From: Gammaproteobacteria bacterium
Lineage (GTDB): Bacteria; Pseudomonadota; Gammaproteobacteria; HK1
Direction: 5' to 3'
Assembly: GCA_020444775.1 (NCBI GenBank)
Contig: JAGRHX010000326.1
Span: 1 to 14,910, forward strand
Length of the DNA: 14,910 bases
Made by a program: the position numbers and the translations under genes. The notes beneath the pieces are model-generated. The model ran no database searches, was not told where the DNA came from, and saw nothing but the letters and a program-made list of their open reading frames with translations. Below are positions 1 to 6,485 of this stretch, piece after piece; positions within the stretch are counted from its first letter, which is position 1, and each line of letters begins with the position of its first letter.

Positions 1-581
1 AGCATGCTCTCGGTGCCGAACATGTGGAACCCGGCGGTGACCGCGGCCGGGATCGGGTCACCGGCCAGGAAGCCGGGGGCGAGGTTGGCGAAGATCGGAT
101 AGATCGAAACCAGCAGACAGACCACGAAGATCGCGTTGCCGCCGGCCCGGCGGGTTGCCTCCAGGACCAGGGCCCAGAGAACAAAGGCCAGCACCAGGGC
201 GTGCTGCGGGGCATCGTACTCCCAACCGTCGTCCAGGATCTCGTTGCCCATGATGCAGAAATACGCCGCCACGGCCATCGCCAGCAAGGACAGCAGCAGG
301 TCGTACCAGGGCAGATGCTCCTGGCTGCGTGGGGTGAGCGGATACACCACGAACGGCAGCGGCAGCAGCAGCGCCAGCATGAAATAGAAGTACTCGGTCT
401 CCAGCGGCACATAGGTGCCAAAAACGTTTCCCAGACCGAAGATGATGTACACGGATGCGAACACCGAGAGCATCGCCGCGGCGATCAGCCACACCCGGGC
501 GTAGGTCGGCAGCAGGCGGTACCGGGAGATCTCCGCCTTGGCGGAGGCGGCCATCGCCTCGTCAGTATCCAATTGAGCCAC
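1..581 (-). CDS. TRAP transporter fused permease (DctQM type, TAXI-associated), 3' end missing
   Basis: This is the membrane part of a sodium- or proton-driven TRAP importer and works with the TAXI binding protein encoded just upstream. The visible 193 residues have a hydrophilic N-terminus, then hydrophobic segments at about residues 30-50, 65-80, 93-112, 127-143 and 148-165. They end with a Gly-Thr-Glu-Ser-Met stretch, as at the entry to the large DctM-like part of fused TRAP permeases. The frame is open to the window edge, so the stop lies outside. I chose the GTG at 581 because GAGAGA lies 6 nt upstream; an in-frame ATG at 554 (residue 10) is the alternative. The substrate cannot be read from sequence. 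The family call is firm, but the full length is unknown. Confidence 0.85.
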   Translation of the reverse strand, partial: MAQLDTDEAMAASAKAEISRYRLLPTYARVWLIAAAMLSVFASVYIIFGLGNVFGTYVPLETEYFYFMLALLLPLPFVVYPLTPRSQEHLPWYDLLLSLLAMAVAAYFCIMGNEILDDGWEYDAPQHALVLAFVLWALVLEATRRAGGNAIFVVCLLVSIYPIFANLAPGFLAGDPIPAAVTAGFHMFGTESM

Positions 582-586
582 GTTGA

Positions 587-615
587 TCTCTCACGCAGGG
601 GTCTCTCACGCAGGG
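587..615. repeat. Tandem 15-bp direct repeat over the permease ribosome-binding site
   Basis: The 14-mer TCTCTCACGCAGGG occurs at 587-600 and again at 602-615, giving a 15-bp period. Read on the minus strand, each copy supplies GAGAGA. The copy nearer the gene is the likely Shine-Dalgarno of the permease GTG at 581. The second copy therefore duplicates a ribosome-binding-like site 15 nt further upstream. Confidence 0.8.
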
Positions 616-631
616 ACGCACGCGCCGGAAC

Positions 632-673
632 ACACACACGGGCCCGGCGAGCATTCGCCGGGCCCGTGTGTGT
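632..673. promoter_or_regulatory. Perfect 19-bp stem-loop between binding-protein and permease genes
   Basis: The arms at 632-650 and 655-673 are perfect reverse complements (19 bp) around a 4-nt loop. The stem combines a CA/GT run with a GGGCCCGGC-rich core. It lies about 85 nt after the TAXI stop and about 50 nt before the permease start, and no T-run follows on either strand. That makes a simple intrinsic terminator less likely than an mRNA-stabilising or partial-termination element. Such intercistronic hairpins are known to raise binding-protein expression over permease expression in transport operons (malE-malF is the classic case). The role here is inferred. Confidence 0.75.
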
Positions 674-758
674 CCGTTTCGACGTCGAACATCAGATCAT
701 CGACTCTCGGCGCGGCATCGGCTCACCGCTCCGACCGGTCGATACGCGGCAGCAGGAC

Positions 759-1940
759 CTACTCGCGGAACGGCACCGGCATACCGGCCGCTTCCAGAGC
801 GGCGGCACGCACCTTCAGCCATTCCTTCTCGAAGTCGTCGTCGGACACGCTCTTGCCCTCCATGCTCTTCCAGGCATCGGCCAGCACGTCCTGGCGCTTG
901 ATCAGCATGTCGTTGTGCTTTTGCATCGCGTCGGTCCACACGCCCTTCTCCTTGTAGTAGGCGATGGAGCCTTCGTGGTAGGGAAAGATCCACTCGAGGT
1001 TCTGCGCGGAGAGCTGGTAGCCGTCCATGCTCGGACCGGATTCCTTGATGTCCTCGTAGTTGTCCATCACCGCCCTGGTCAGACCATAGGCCAGATCGTT
1101 GGTGGTGTCGGGCATACCGACGAAGACCGGGTACGGGTAGTTCATACCCTCGTGGGGCACCTTGCCGCTCTCGTTCTGCTCGATGCTGACACCGACCTCG
1201 ACCATCGCCGGCGACCAGTGCGGCGCTATGGCGCGAGCCCGTTCCCACGCCGCCTTGTCACCGTGTGGCAACGACACCCAGTGCAGACCACGTGGCGAGG
1301 CCGCAAGCTGGTTGTAGGCGGTCGACACGGTGCTGCCCCAGGTCACGTCGGCCTGACCGTTGATCACCGCCTCGGCCGACTGCTTCCAGCCCGGGACCTC
1401 GATCTTGGTGACATCGTCCCAGGTCAGCCCACCGAAGGCCAGGAAGGCCGTCATATTGGTGTTCAAGGCCGGCGCACCCTTGACCCAGGTGATCCGCTTG
1501 CCCTTCAAATCCTTGATGGACTTGATACCGGCGTCACCGGCGGCCACGCCCTGTTGGCCGTTGCGGCCGATGTTGTTGAACAGGTTGTACAGGCGCTGCG
1601 GACCCCACTTCTTGTCCGCGAACATGAACACGCCTTCCTGGGCGAAGTACGCGGCGATACCGCAGGCGCACAGCTCCGACTGGCCGACACGCAGCGGCGC
1701 CATGCGTGACACGTCGTTCTTGCCCGGAATGATGCGCAGGTCCACGTCGTACTTGGCCTTCAGCATCTGGCCGATGCCGACCGACTGCGCATAGCCGGAC
1801 GAGGTGGTGCCATAAGCGGTCCATGAGATCCGCTTGGGCATGTTCACGTCGGCCGCGCCGGCGACACCGGTCCAGGCGAGTGCCAGGCCGGCGGTCAGCG
1901 AGACCACGGCCCTGTTGATGGTGGCCTTCTTCAATGTCAT
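759..1940 (-). CDS. TAXI family TRAP transporter solute-binding protein
   Basis: This is the periplasmic receptor that captures a substrate and delivers it to the fused TRAP permease encoded next. The 393-residue product starts with a Sec signal peptide: a basic n-region, a hydrophobic core at about 11-26, and an Ala-Gly-Ala cleavage site near residue 29. The mature part follows the TAXI pattern, with an early SWTAYGTTSSGY ligand-binding loop, LKGKRITWVKG near the first lobe crossover, and the C-terminal YHEGSIAYYKEKGVW motif typical of the family. I chose the ATG at 1940 because GGGAGG sits 6-7 nt upstream and the signal peptide follows directly; the frame also extends upstream to 1982. The neighbouring permease makes a TRAP operon, with the binding-protein gene first. 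TAXI substrates are poorly known, so none is assigned. Confidence 0.93.
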   Translation of the reverse strand: MTLKKATINRAVVSLTAGLALAWTGVAGAADVNMPKRISWTAYGTTSSGYAQSVGIGQMLKAKYDVDLRIIPGKNDVSRMAPLRVGQSELCACGIAAYFAQEGVFMFADKKWGPQRLYNLFNNIGRNGQQGVAAGDAGIKSIKDLKGKRITWVKGAPALNTNMTAFLAFGGLTWDDVTKIEVPGWKQSAEAVINGQADVTWGSTVSTAYNQLAASPRGLHWVSLPHGDKAAWERARAIAPHWSPAMVEVGVSIEQNESGKVPHEGMNYPYPVFVGMPDTTNDLAYGLTRAVMDNYEDIKESGPSMDGYQLSAQNLEWIFPYHEGSIAYYKEKGVWTDAMQKHNDMLIKRQDVLADAWKSMEGKSVSDDDFEKEWLKVRAAALEAAGMPVPFRE

Positions 1941-1996
1941 GTAATCCTCCCGTTGCAATCGGAAACCAAATCTGTCGAGCACCTGGCGGGCCGGTT

Positions 1997-2013
1997 GCGG
2001 TCAGGCTGACCGC
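1997..2013. promoter_or_regulatory. Perfect 17-bp dyad, candidate operator of the TRAP operon
   Basis: GCGGTCAG-G-CTGACCGC is a perfect 8-bp inverted repeat around one central base. It is centred about 65 nt upstream of the TAXI start codon, where a dimeric regulator would commonly bind. I cannot name the regulator and no regulator gene is present in the window. Confidence 0.45.
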
Positions 2014-2120
2014 GCCCGATGGTGCTCTTGTAATGGCTGTCGTCTGGAGTCGGGTGGCTGCTTCTCACCGTCCGGATGCTCGATCCGCCGGACAGGCGTG
2101 ATACCCGGGTGAGATCGTGA

Positions 2121-2146
2121 GCAACGAGCTCGGAGCCCCTCGTTGC
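2121..2146. promoter_or_regulatory. Inverted repeat GCAACGAG-N10-CTCGTTGC
   Basis: The two 8-bp arms are perfect reverse complements with a 10-bp spacer. The repeat lies mid-way in the divergent region, about 180 nt upstream of the TAXI start. No T-run follows it. It could be an operator or an mRNA hairpin, and its function is unknown. Confidence 0.35.
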
Positions 2147-2409
2147 CGACGCGTCGTCAGGCCCGGGATTCCCAGTGGACGCAACCACCATGGGGCCGGG
2201 AGTGACCGGCGCCAACTACCAGCGGGCCATGATAGCGACTTGCCCTGCCTGCGCAAACCTGACTCCATCGGCCGATGAGATTGAGCGCCGTCAGCTCGTC
2301 CCGAGCGCCCATCGAGGTTCGAGGCGGCCAAGCGAGTATGATCCACGCAAACCGTGGCAGCACGACCGCGCCATCGAATTCCCCAGTCACCCGCACGGAG
2401 TCCGATCCC

Positions 2410-3708
2410 GTGACCGCGCCTCGTCAATTCAGCAGCACCGCTCGAGGCTCGGCCACCGGGCCCGGGCCGGATGAATCGCCCACCAGTGCGGCCGATTCCA
2501 GCGGCACCTCATTCGCCCCCCCATTCGCAGACAGCGGCCGAAGCGGTGTCGACGCCGCGACGCTGAGCGCCGAGCAGGCCCGTTATCGGCAGATCCGCAA
2601 GGTCACCCTGGTGGGCTCGGTGGTCGACCTGGCGCTGGGCGTGGCGAAGATCATCGGCGGTTGGCTGTGGCACTCGGAGGCGCTGATTGCCGATGGCGTG
2701 CACTCCTTGTCGGATCTGGTCACCGACATCGGCGTGATCCTCGCCGCCAAGCATGCCGACTCCAATCCCGATGCGGAGCACCCGTACGGCCACGGGCGAA
2801 TCGAGACCGTGGCTACCGCGGGCCTGGGGCTATCGCTGATCCTGGTCAGCGCCGGCATCGGCTACGACGCGGCCCTGAACCTGTTCCACCCCGAGATGCT
2901 GATGCAGCCTGGAGTCGCGGCGCTGGTCATCGCCGCGATCTCGGTGCTGAGCAAGGAAGCCATCTATCACTACACGATGGTTACCGCGCGGGCACTCAAA
3001 TCGAAGATGCTACGCGCCAACGCCTGGCACAGCAGGACGGACGCCTTCTCCTCGATCATCGTCATCATCGGCGTGTCCGGGACCATGCTGGGTCTGAACT
3101 ATCTGGACGCGATCGCCGCGATCGTGGTCGCGTGGATGGTCGCGCGGGTCGGCTGGAACCTGGCTCGCGAGAGCATGAGCGAGCTCATCGATACCGGTCT
3201 GGGCAAGGACCGGGTCTCCGAGATCAAGGGTCAGATCCTGGCCGTGGAAGGCGTCGAGGATCTGCACATGCTGCGGACCCGACAGATGGCCGGGCGCGCG
3301 CTGGTCGACGTCCACATCAATCTGCAGGACCCCCGGGTCAGCGCATCAGAGGCGCATCACGTCAGCGAGCTGGTTCGTCGTCAGCTCATCCGTCATGTCG
3401 ACGACGTGGACGACGTCACGGTGCATGCCGACATCGAGGACGATCAACGCTCCTTCAAGACCAACCGGTTACCACCGCGCGAGCAGGTCGTCGCGCTGCT
3501 GGAGACGGCCTGGGCCGAGCTGCCGACGCCACGACGCATCACCCTGCACTACATCGCCGGCTCCATCGAAGCCGAGGTCGAGCTGCCTCTGGAGCAGGTC
3601 GACGACAGGGCCGCCGCGGACACCCTCAACGAGCGCTTCCGAGCCGCGGTCGCCACCGAGCAGACGCTCGCACCGTTGGTTTCGCGGGTGCGGCTGCTGT
3701 TCTCCTGA
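2410..3708 (+). CDS. Cation diffusion facilitator (CDF) metal efflux protein with long C-terminal tail
   Basis: This inner-membrane transporter exports divalent metal ions (Zn, Fe, Cd, Co or Mn) in exchange for protons. From the GTG at 2410 (432 residues), a Ser/Pro/Thr-rich tail of about 60 residues precedes the membrane domain. The transport site is visible as HSLSD in TM2 (His98, Asp102) and HSRTD in TM5 (His207, Asp211). HPYGHGRIE follows TM2, as in the family. A dimerisation domain (about 265-345) is followed by a second, similar alpha/beta segment (about 355-432), longer than usual. The start is uncertain: GTG 2410 has GGAG 9 nt upstream, while ATG 2338 and ATG 2275 are in frame with weaker sites. 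It converges with the dadA-like gene and is not part of either neighbouring operon. Metal specificity is not assignable. Confidence 0.88.
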   Translation: MTAPRQFSSTARGSATGPGPDESPTSAADSSGTSFAPPFADSGRSGVDAATLSAEQARYRQIRKVTLVGSVVDLALGVAKIIGGWLWHSEALIADGVHSLSDLVTDIGVILAAKHADSNPDAEHPYGHGRIETVATAGLGLSLILVSAGIGYDAALNLFHPEMLMQPGVAALVIAAISVLSKEAIYHYTMVTARALKSKMLRANAWHSRTDAFSSIIVIIGVSGTMLGLNYLDAIAAIVVAWMVARVGWNLARESMSELIDTGLGKDRVSEIKGQILAVEGVEDLHMLRTRQMAGRALVDVHINLQDPRVSASEAHHVSELVRRQLIRHVDDVDDVTVHADIEDDQRSFKTNRLPPREQVVALLETAWAELPTPRRITLHYIAGSIEAEVELPLEQVDDRAAADTLNERFRAAVATEQTLAPLVSRVRLLFS

Positions 3709-3785
3709 GGAGATCCGGCGCCAATCCATCCGGGCTTCATCTAGCGGCCCCGGCTCGTCACGGGTCCGCAGCGGGCCGGGTCGTG

Positions 3786-5084
3786 TCAGCCGTGGCCAGA
3801 GTCCGCGGCGTGGATCGCCCGGGCAACGGCTTCGGCGGTGGCCGCGCACAAGGTCCAGCCCAGATGACCGTGTCCGGTGTTGTAGAACACCCCGGGGCGC
3901 CGGCCCGGCCCGACCCGCGGCAGCATGCCGGGCATCATCGGCCGCAACCCGCACCATGGAATCGCCGTCTCGGTGGCCACCTCGGGGAACAGGTCCCGCA
4001 CCCATCGCAGCAGCGGTGCGGTGCGCCGCGCCCGGATGTCCAGATTGAAGCCGTCGAGCTCGGCGGTGCCGGCGACCCGCAGCCGAGCGTCGCCCAAGCG
4101 ACTGCTGACGATCCGTGCCTCGTCGTCGAGCAGGCTGACCCGGGGCGCGGCGGCGCGGCTGACCGCGTCGTCCAAAGCCACGGTGATGCTGTAGCCCTTG
4201 ACCGGATAGACGTTGACCCGATCGCCGAGCTGCCGCGCGAAACGCCGGCTGTGCACCCCTGCGCACACGACCACGGCATCGAAGCCAGACCCGTCCTGAT
4301 CCATGCTCGAACAATCCGTGCGCGCAGGCTCTGGGCGCGAAGGATCAAGGACCGGATGCTCGCGGACGCGAAAACACCCGCCCTCGGCGAGCAGCGCCGA
4401 GATCTGTGTATCGAATCGAAACTCGACGCCCAGACGCGCGCAGACATCGGCCAGTCCGCGAGTGAAGCGATGGATGTCGCCGCTGGAATCCGATGGCGTG
4501 TAGAGACCGCCATGGAAGTCACCGCGCAAGGCCGGCTCCATACCCTGCATATCCTCCGCCGACACCGGGTATCGCTCCAGTCCGCCCCGCCGCAACAGCT
4601 CGTTGACCCGCAGCGCGTGCTCGAACGCCTCGCGTTGCCGGTACAGGTGCAAGATGCCACGAGGTTCCAGATCGAAGGCGATACCTTCGCGTCGGGCGAT
4701 CTCGTGCAGGTGCTCACGCGACTCGATGGCGAGGCGTGTCAGGGCCACGGTATGCGCCTCGTAGTTGCGCACATTGGCGAGGAATTCGGCGAGCCAGCTG
4801 TACTTGTGCCAGCCTGGCCACGGATTCAGACGCAGCGGCGCATCCGCTCTGCACAGCCAACGCAAGCCCTTGAGGATCGTGCCGACATGATTCCAGGCCT
4901 CGGTGTGGCACGCCGAGATCTGTCCGCCGTTGGCGTACGAGGTCTCCATCGCGCTGTAACGCTGACGCTCGTACACGGTCACCGCGTAGCCGCGCCGAGC
5001 CAGGGCATAGGCCGTGGTGACTCCAATGACGCCTGCACCGATTACGGCAATACGCTGGTAGCCACGGCTGCTCACCACCACCAC
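3786..5084 (-). CDS. dadA: D-amino-acid dehydrogenase family FAD oxidoreductase (DadA-like)
   Basis: DadA enzymes are FAD-dependent, membrane-associated dehydrogenases that oxidise D-amino acids to 2-oxo acids and ammonia and pass electrons to the respiratory chain. The 432-residue product has the FAD-binding GAGVIG motif (16-21) after a short beta strand. It also has the DadA signature ETSYANGGQIS (about 47-57), a TPSDSSGDIHRF segment, and a C-terminal NTGHGHLGW motif contacting FAD. It starts at a run of four GTG codons, 21 nt after the VOC stop and preceded by GAGCAGG, so translation is probably coupled; the exact GTG is uncertain. It is the last gene of the amidase-LLM-VOC-DadA run. Related amine or amino-acid oxidases share this fold, so a different amine substrate remains possible. 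No clear terminator follows, only a 6-bp stem (3745-3750/3773-3778). Confidence 0.87.
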   Translation of the reverse strand: MVVVSSRGYQRIAVIGAGVIGVTTAYALARRGYAVTVYERQRYSAMETSYANGGQISACHTEAWNHVGTILKGLRWLCRADAPLRLNPWPGWHKYSWLAEFLANVRNYEAHTVALTRLAIESREHLHEIARREGIAFDLEPRGILHLYRQREAFEHALRVNELLRRGGLERYPVSAEDMQGMEPALRGDFHGGLYTPSDSSGDIHRFTRGLADVCARLGVEFRFDTQISALLAEGGCFRVREHPVLDPSRPEPARTDCSSMDQDGSGFDAVVVCAGVHSRRFARQLGDRVNVYPVKGYSITVALDDAVSRAAAPRVSLLDDEARIVSSRLGDARLRVAGTAELDGFNLDIRARRTAPLLRWVRDLFPEVATETAIPWCGLRPMMPGMLPRVGPGRRPGVFYNTGHGHLGWTLCAATAEAVARAIHAADSGHG

Positions 5085-5105
5085 CCGACGCCGCCAGCCA
5101 CCTGC

Positions 5106-5465
5106 TCAGCCCAATGGTCTGGCAAAGCTCAGCTCGTGTCCGTCCGGATCGACGATATGGAAGTATCGTTCGCCCCAGCGCGCGTCGCTCGGCGCCATCT
5201 GCGGTTGATAGCCGGCGGCAATCGCCGCGGCATATACCGCGTCCACGTCCGAGACATGAAAGATCGCCCGACCCCACCAGGACCATTGCCGTTCACGGTT
5301 CTGCGCGGTGAGATTCAGATAGCCACTGCCGGCGCTGAAGCTGGTGAACTCGGCCGTCTCCCCGCCGTAGTGCAACTCGAATCCCAGCGATCTGTAGAAG
5401 CGCACCGCCCGAGCCATATCGTGGGTGCCCAGGGTGATGGCGCTGACCGATTCGATCCGATGCAT
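5106..5465 (-). CDS. VOC (glyoxalase/bleomycin resistance) family protein
   Basis: VOC-fold proteins use paired beta-alpha-beta-beta-beta modules to bind a metal and act as lyases, isomerases, dioxygenases or binding proteins. The 119-residue product begins ITLGTHDMARAVRFYRSLGF and ends with DPDGHELSFARP, both textbook VOC motifs. His70 and Glu111 are plausible metal ligands. I chose the ATG at 5465 because GGGAG lies about 8 nt upstream and the fold begins directly; the frame continues upstream to 5804 without VOC similarity. It lies 34 nt after the LLM stop and 21 nt before the DadA start, so all are probably co-transcribed. The single-domain form probably dimerises. The reaction is unknown. 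Confidence 0.85.
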   Translation of the reverse strand: MHRIESVSAITLGTHDMARAVRFYRSLGFELHYGGETAEFTSFSAGSGYLNLTAQNRERQWSWWGRAIFHVSDVDAVYAAAIAAGYQPQMAPSDARWGERYFHIVDPDGHELSFARPLG

Positions 5466-5499
5466 CCTTTGTCTCCCGCTGCCGGCCACTCGACGCGGC

Positions 5500-6393
5500 T
5501 CAGCCCGCCACCGACCGATACACCTCACGCCACTGACCGATCGCCTCGACGTGCTGGTCGACATGGGTGAAGCCACAGCCCATCGTATCCACCGAGATGT
5601 GACTACCGCCGGCCTGCCGCCAGGCCTCGATATCCCGCTTCCATTCTTCCCTGCCACGGTTGAACCGCTGTATCGATTCGAATCCGAACCGCCCCGGGTC
5701 ACGCCCGTGGCCGCGCAACCGCTCTTCCATGGAGCGCTTGATTTCGATGGCCTTGTCCTGGGTACGACCGGAGAACAGGAAGCCGTCGCCAATACGCGCG
5801 GCACGGTCGAAAGCGGCCTCTGAGGACCCGCCCAGCCAGATCGGGATCTGCCGACCGGGCCTGGGCAGGATGCCGGCTCGCACGATACGGTGGTCGCGAT
5901 CCTCGTAGCTGACCAACGGCTCGCTCCAGAGCTTTCTCATCAGATCGATCTGCGCCTCCTCGCGACGTCCGCGTCGCGAGAAGTGGGCGCTCACCTCCAG
6001 GGCGTCGAACTCGACCCAGTTCCAGCCGATACCAACGCCGAGGCGCAGCCGGCCGCCGGAGAACAGATCGATGTCCGCGGCCTGCTTGGCAACCAGCGCG
6101 GTCTGGCGCTGCGGCAGGATGATGACCCCGGTGACCAGCTCCAGACGCTCGGTGATGCCGGCCAGATAACCGAAGGTGACGAACGGCTCGTGAAACGGGT
6201 CCTTGTCGGTGTAGGGGCCCTGAAGCCTGGGATTGCGACCGGCGTGGTCAGCCCCCAGCACGTGGTCGTAGATGACAAGATGGTCGTAACCGAGGGATTC
6301 GGCCGCCTGCGCGAAGGCCTTGACCGCCTTCGGATCCCCGTTCAGCTCGATCTGTGGATAGACGACACCGGTTCGCATCGGGCCAGCTTGCAT
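5500..6393 (-). CDS. LLM class (luciferase-like) flavin-dependent oxidoreductase
   Basis: Bacterial-luciferase-like TIM-barrel enzymes use FMN or coenzyme F420 for monooxygenation or hydride transfer. The 297-residue product shows family landmarks in order. An N-terminal strand is followed by AESLGYDHLVIYDHV, then ITERLELVTGVIILPQR and AKQAADIDLFSGGRLRLGVGIGW. Next come EFDAL with GRRREE-like residues and IPIWLGGSS. The pattern resembles the subgroup often labelled F420-dependent (TIGR03619-like). The cofactor is uncertain because F420 is not general in proteobacteria. I chose the ATG at 6393, with GGGGAGG 8 nt upstream; ATG at residue 6 is possible. The gene lies 92 nt after the amidase stop and 34 nt before the VOC gene, in a probable catabolic operon. 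The substrate is unknown. Confidence 0.87.
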   Translation of the reverse strand: MQAGPMRTGVVYPQIELNGDPKAVKAFAQAAESLGYDHLVIYDHVLGADHAGRNPRLQGPYTDKDPFHEPFVTFGYLAGITERLELVTGVIILPQRQTALVAKQAADIDLFSGGRLRLGVGIGWNWVEFDALEVSAHFSRRGRREEAQIDLMRKLWSEPLVSYEDRDHRIVRAGILPRPGRQIPIWLGGSSEAAFDRAARIGDGFLFSGRTQDKAIEIKRSMEERLRGHGRDPGRFGFESIQRFNRGREEWKRDIEAWRQAGGSHISVDTMGCGFTHVDQHVEAIGQWREVYRSVAG

Positions 6394-6485
6394 GAACTCA
6401 TCCTCCCCTCATCGTCCCTTGGATCGCCCCGCCATCGAAGTACGGCGCGGTCAGATGGCACCAGGCGGCGCCCGCACACCCTACA

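Larger units (their letters stand above)
1941..2409. promoter_or_regulatory. Divergent intergenic region between TRAP operon and CDF gene
   Basis: These 469 bases must hold the promoters of the minus-strand TRAP operon and the plus-strand CDF gene. I see no convincing sigma-70 pair and no convincing gene, although the CDF frame stays open back to an ATG at 2275. The region contains perfect inverted repeats at 1997-2013 and 2121-2146, and a weaker one with GTCCGG/CCGGAC arms at 2070-2093. This suggests regulated expression. Confidence 0.5.

Noticed and set aside
632..673. Stem-loop read as an ordinary intrinsic terminator
   Set aside because: No T-rich tract follows on either strand and the permease gene continues the same operon, so I list it as a regulatory hairpin.
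24..1709. 561-codon open frame on the plus strand
   Set aside because: It is antisense to the TRAP permease and the TAXI binding protein, both of which have clear family motifs and ribosome-binding sites.
3745..3778. Possible bidirectional terminator between the CDF and DadA-like genes
   Set aside because: There are only 6-bp CGGCCC/GGGCCG arms with a 22-nt loop and no T-run on either strand; too weak to call.
2661..5570. 969-codon open frame on the plus strand
   Set aside because: It runs out of frame through the CDF gene and then antisense to the DadA-like and VOC genes. The product is Arg/Gly/Ala-rich with no recognisable motif, as expected of shadow frames in GC-rich DNA.
5466..5804. 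Upstream extension of the VOC frame
   Set aside because: It overlaps the 3' end of the LLM gene and is low in complexity. The VOC fold begins right at ATG 5465 with a good ribosome-binding site.
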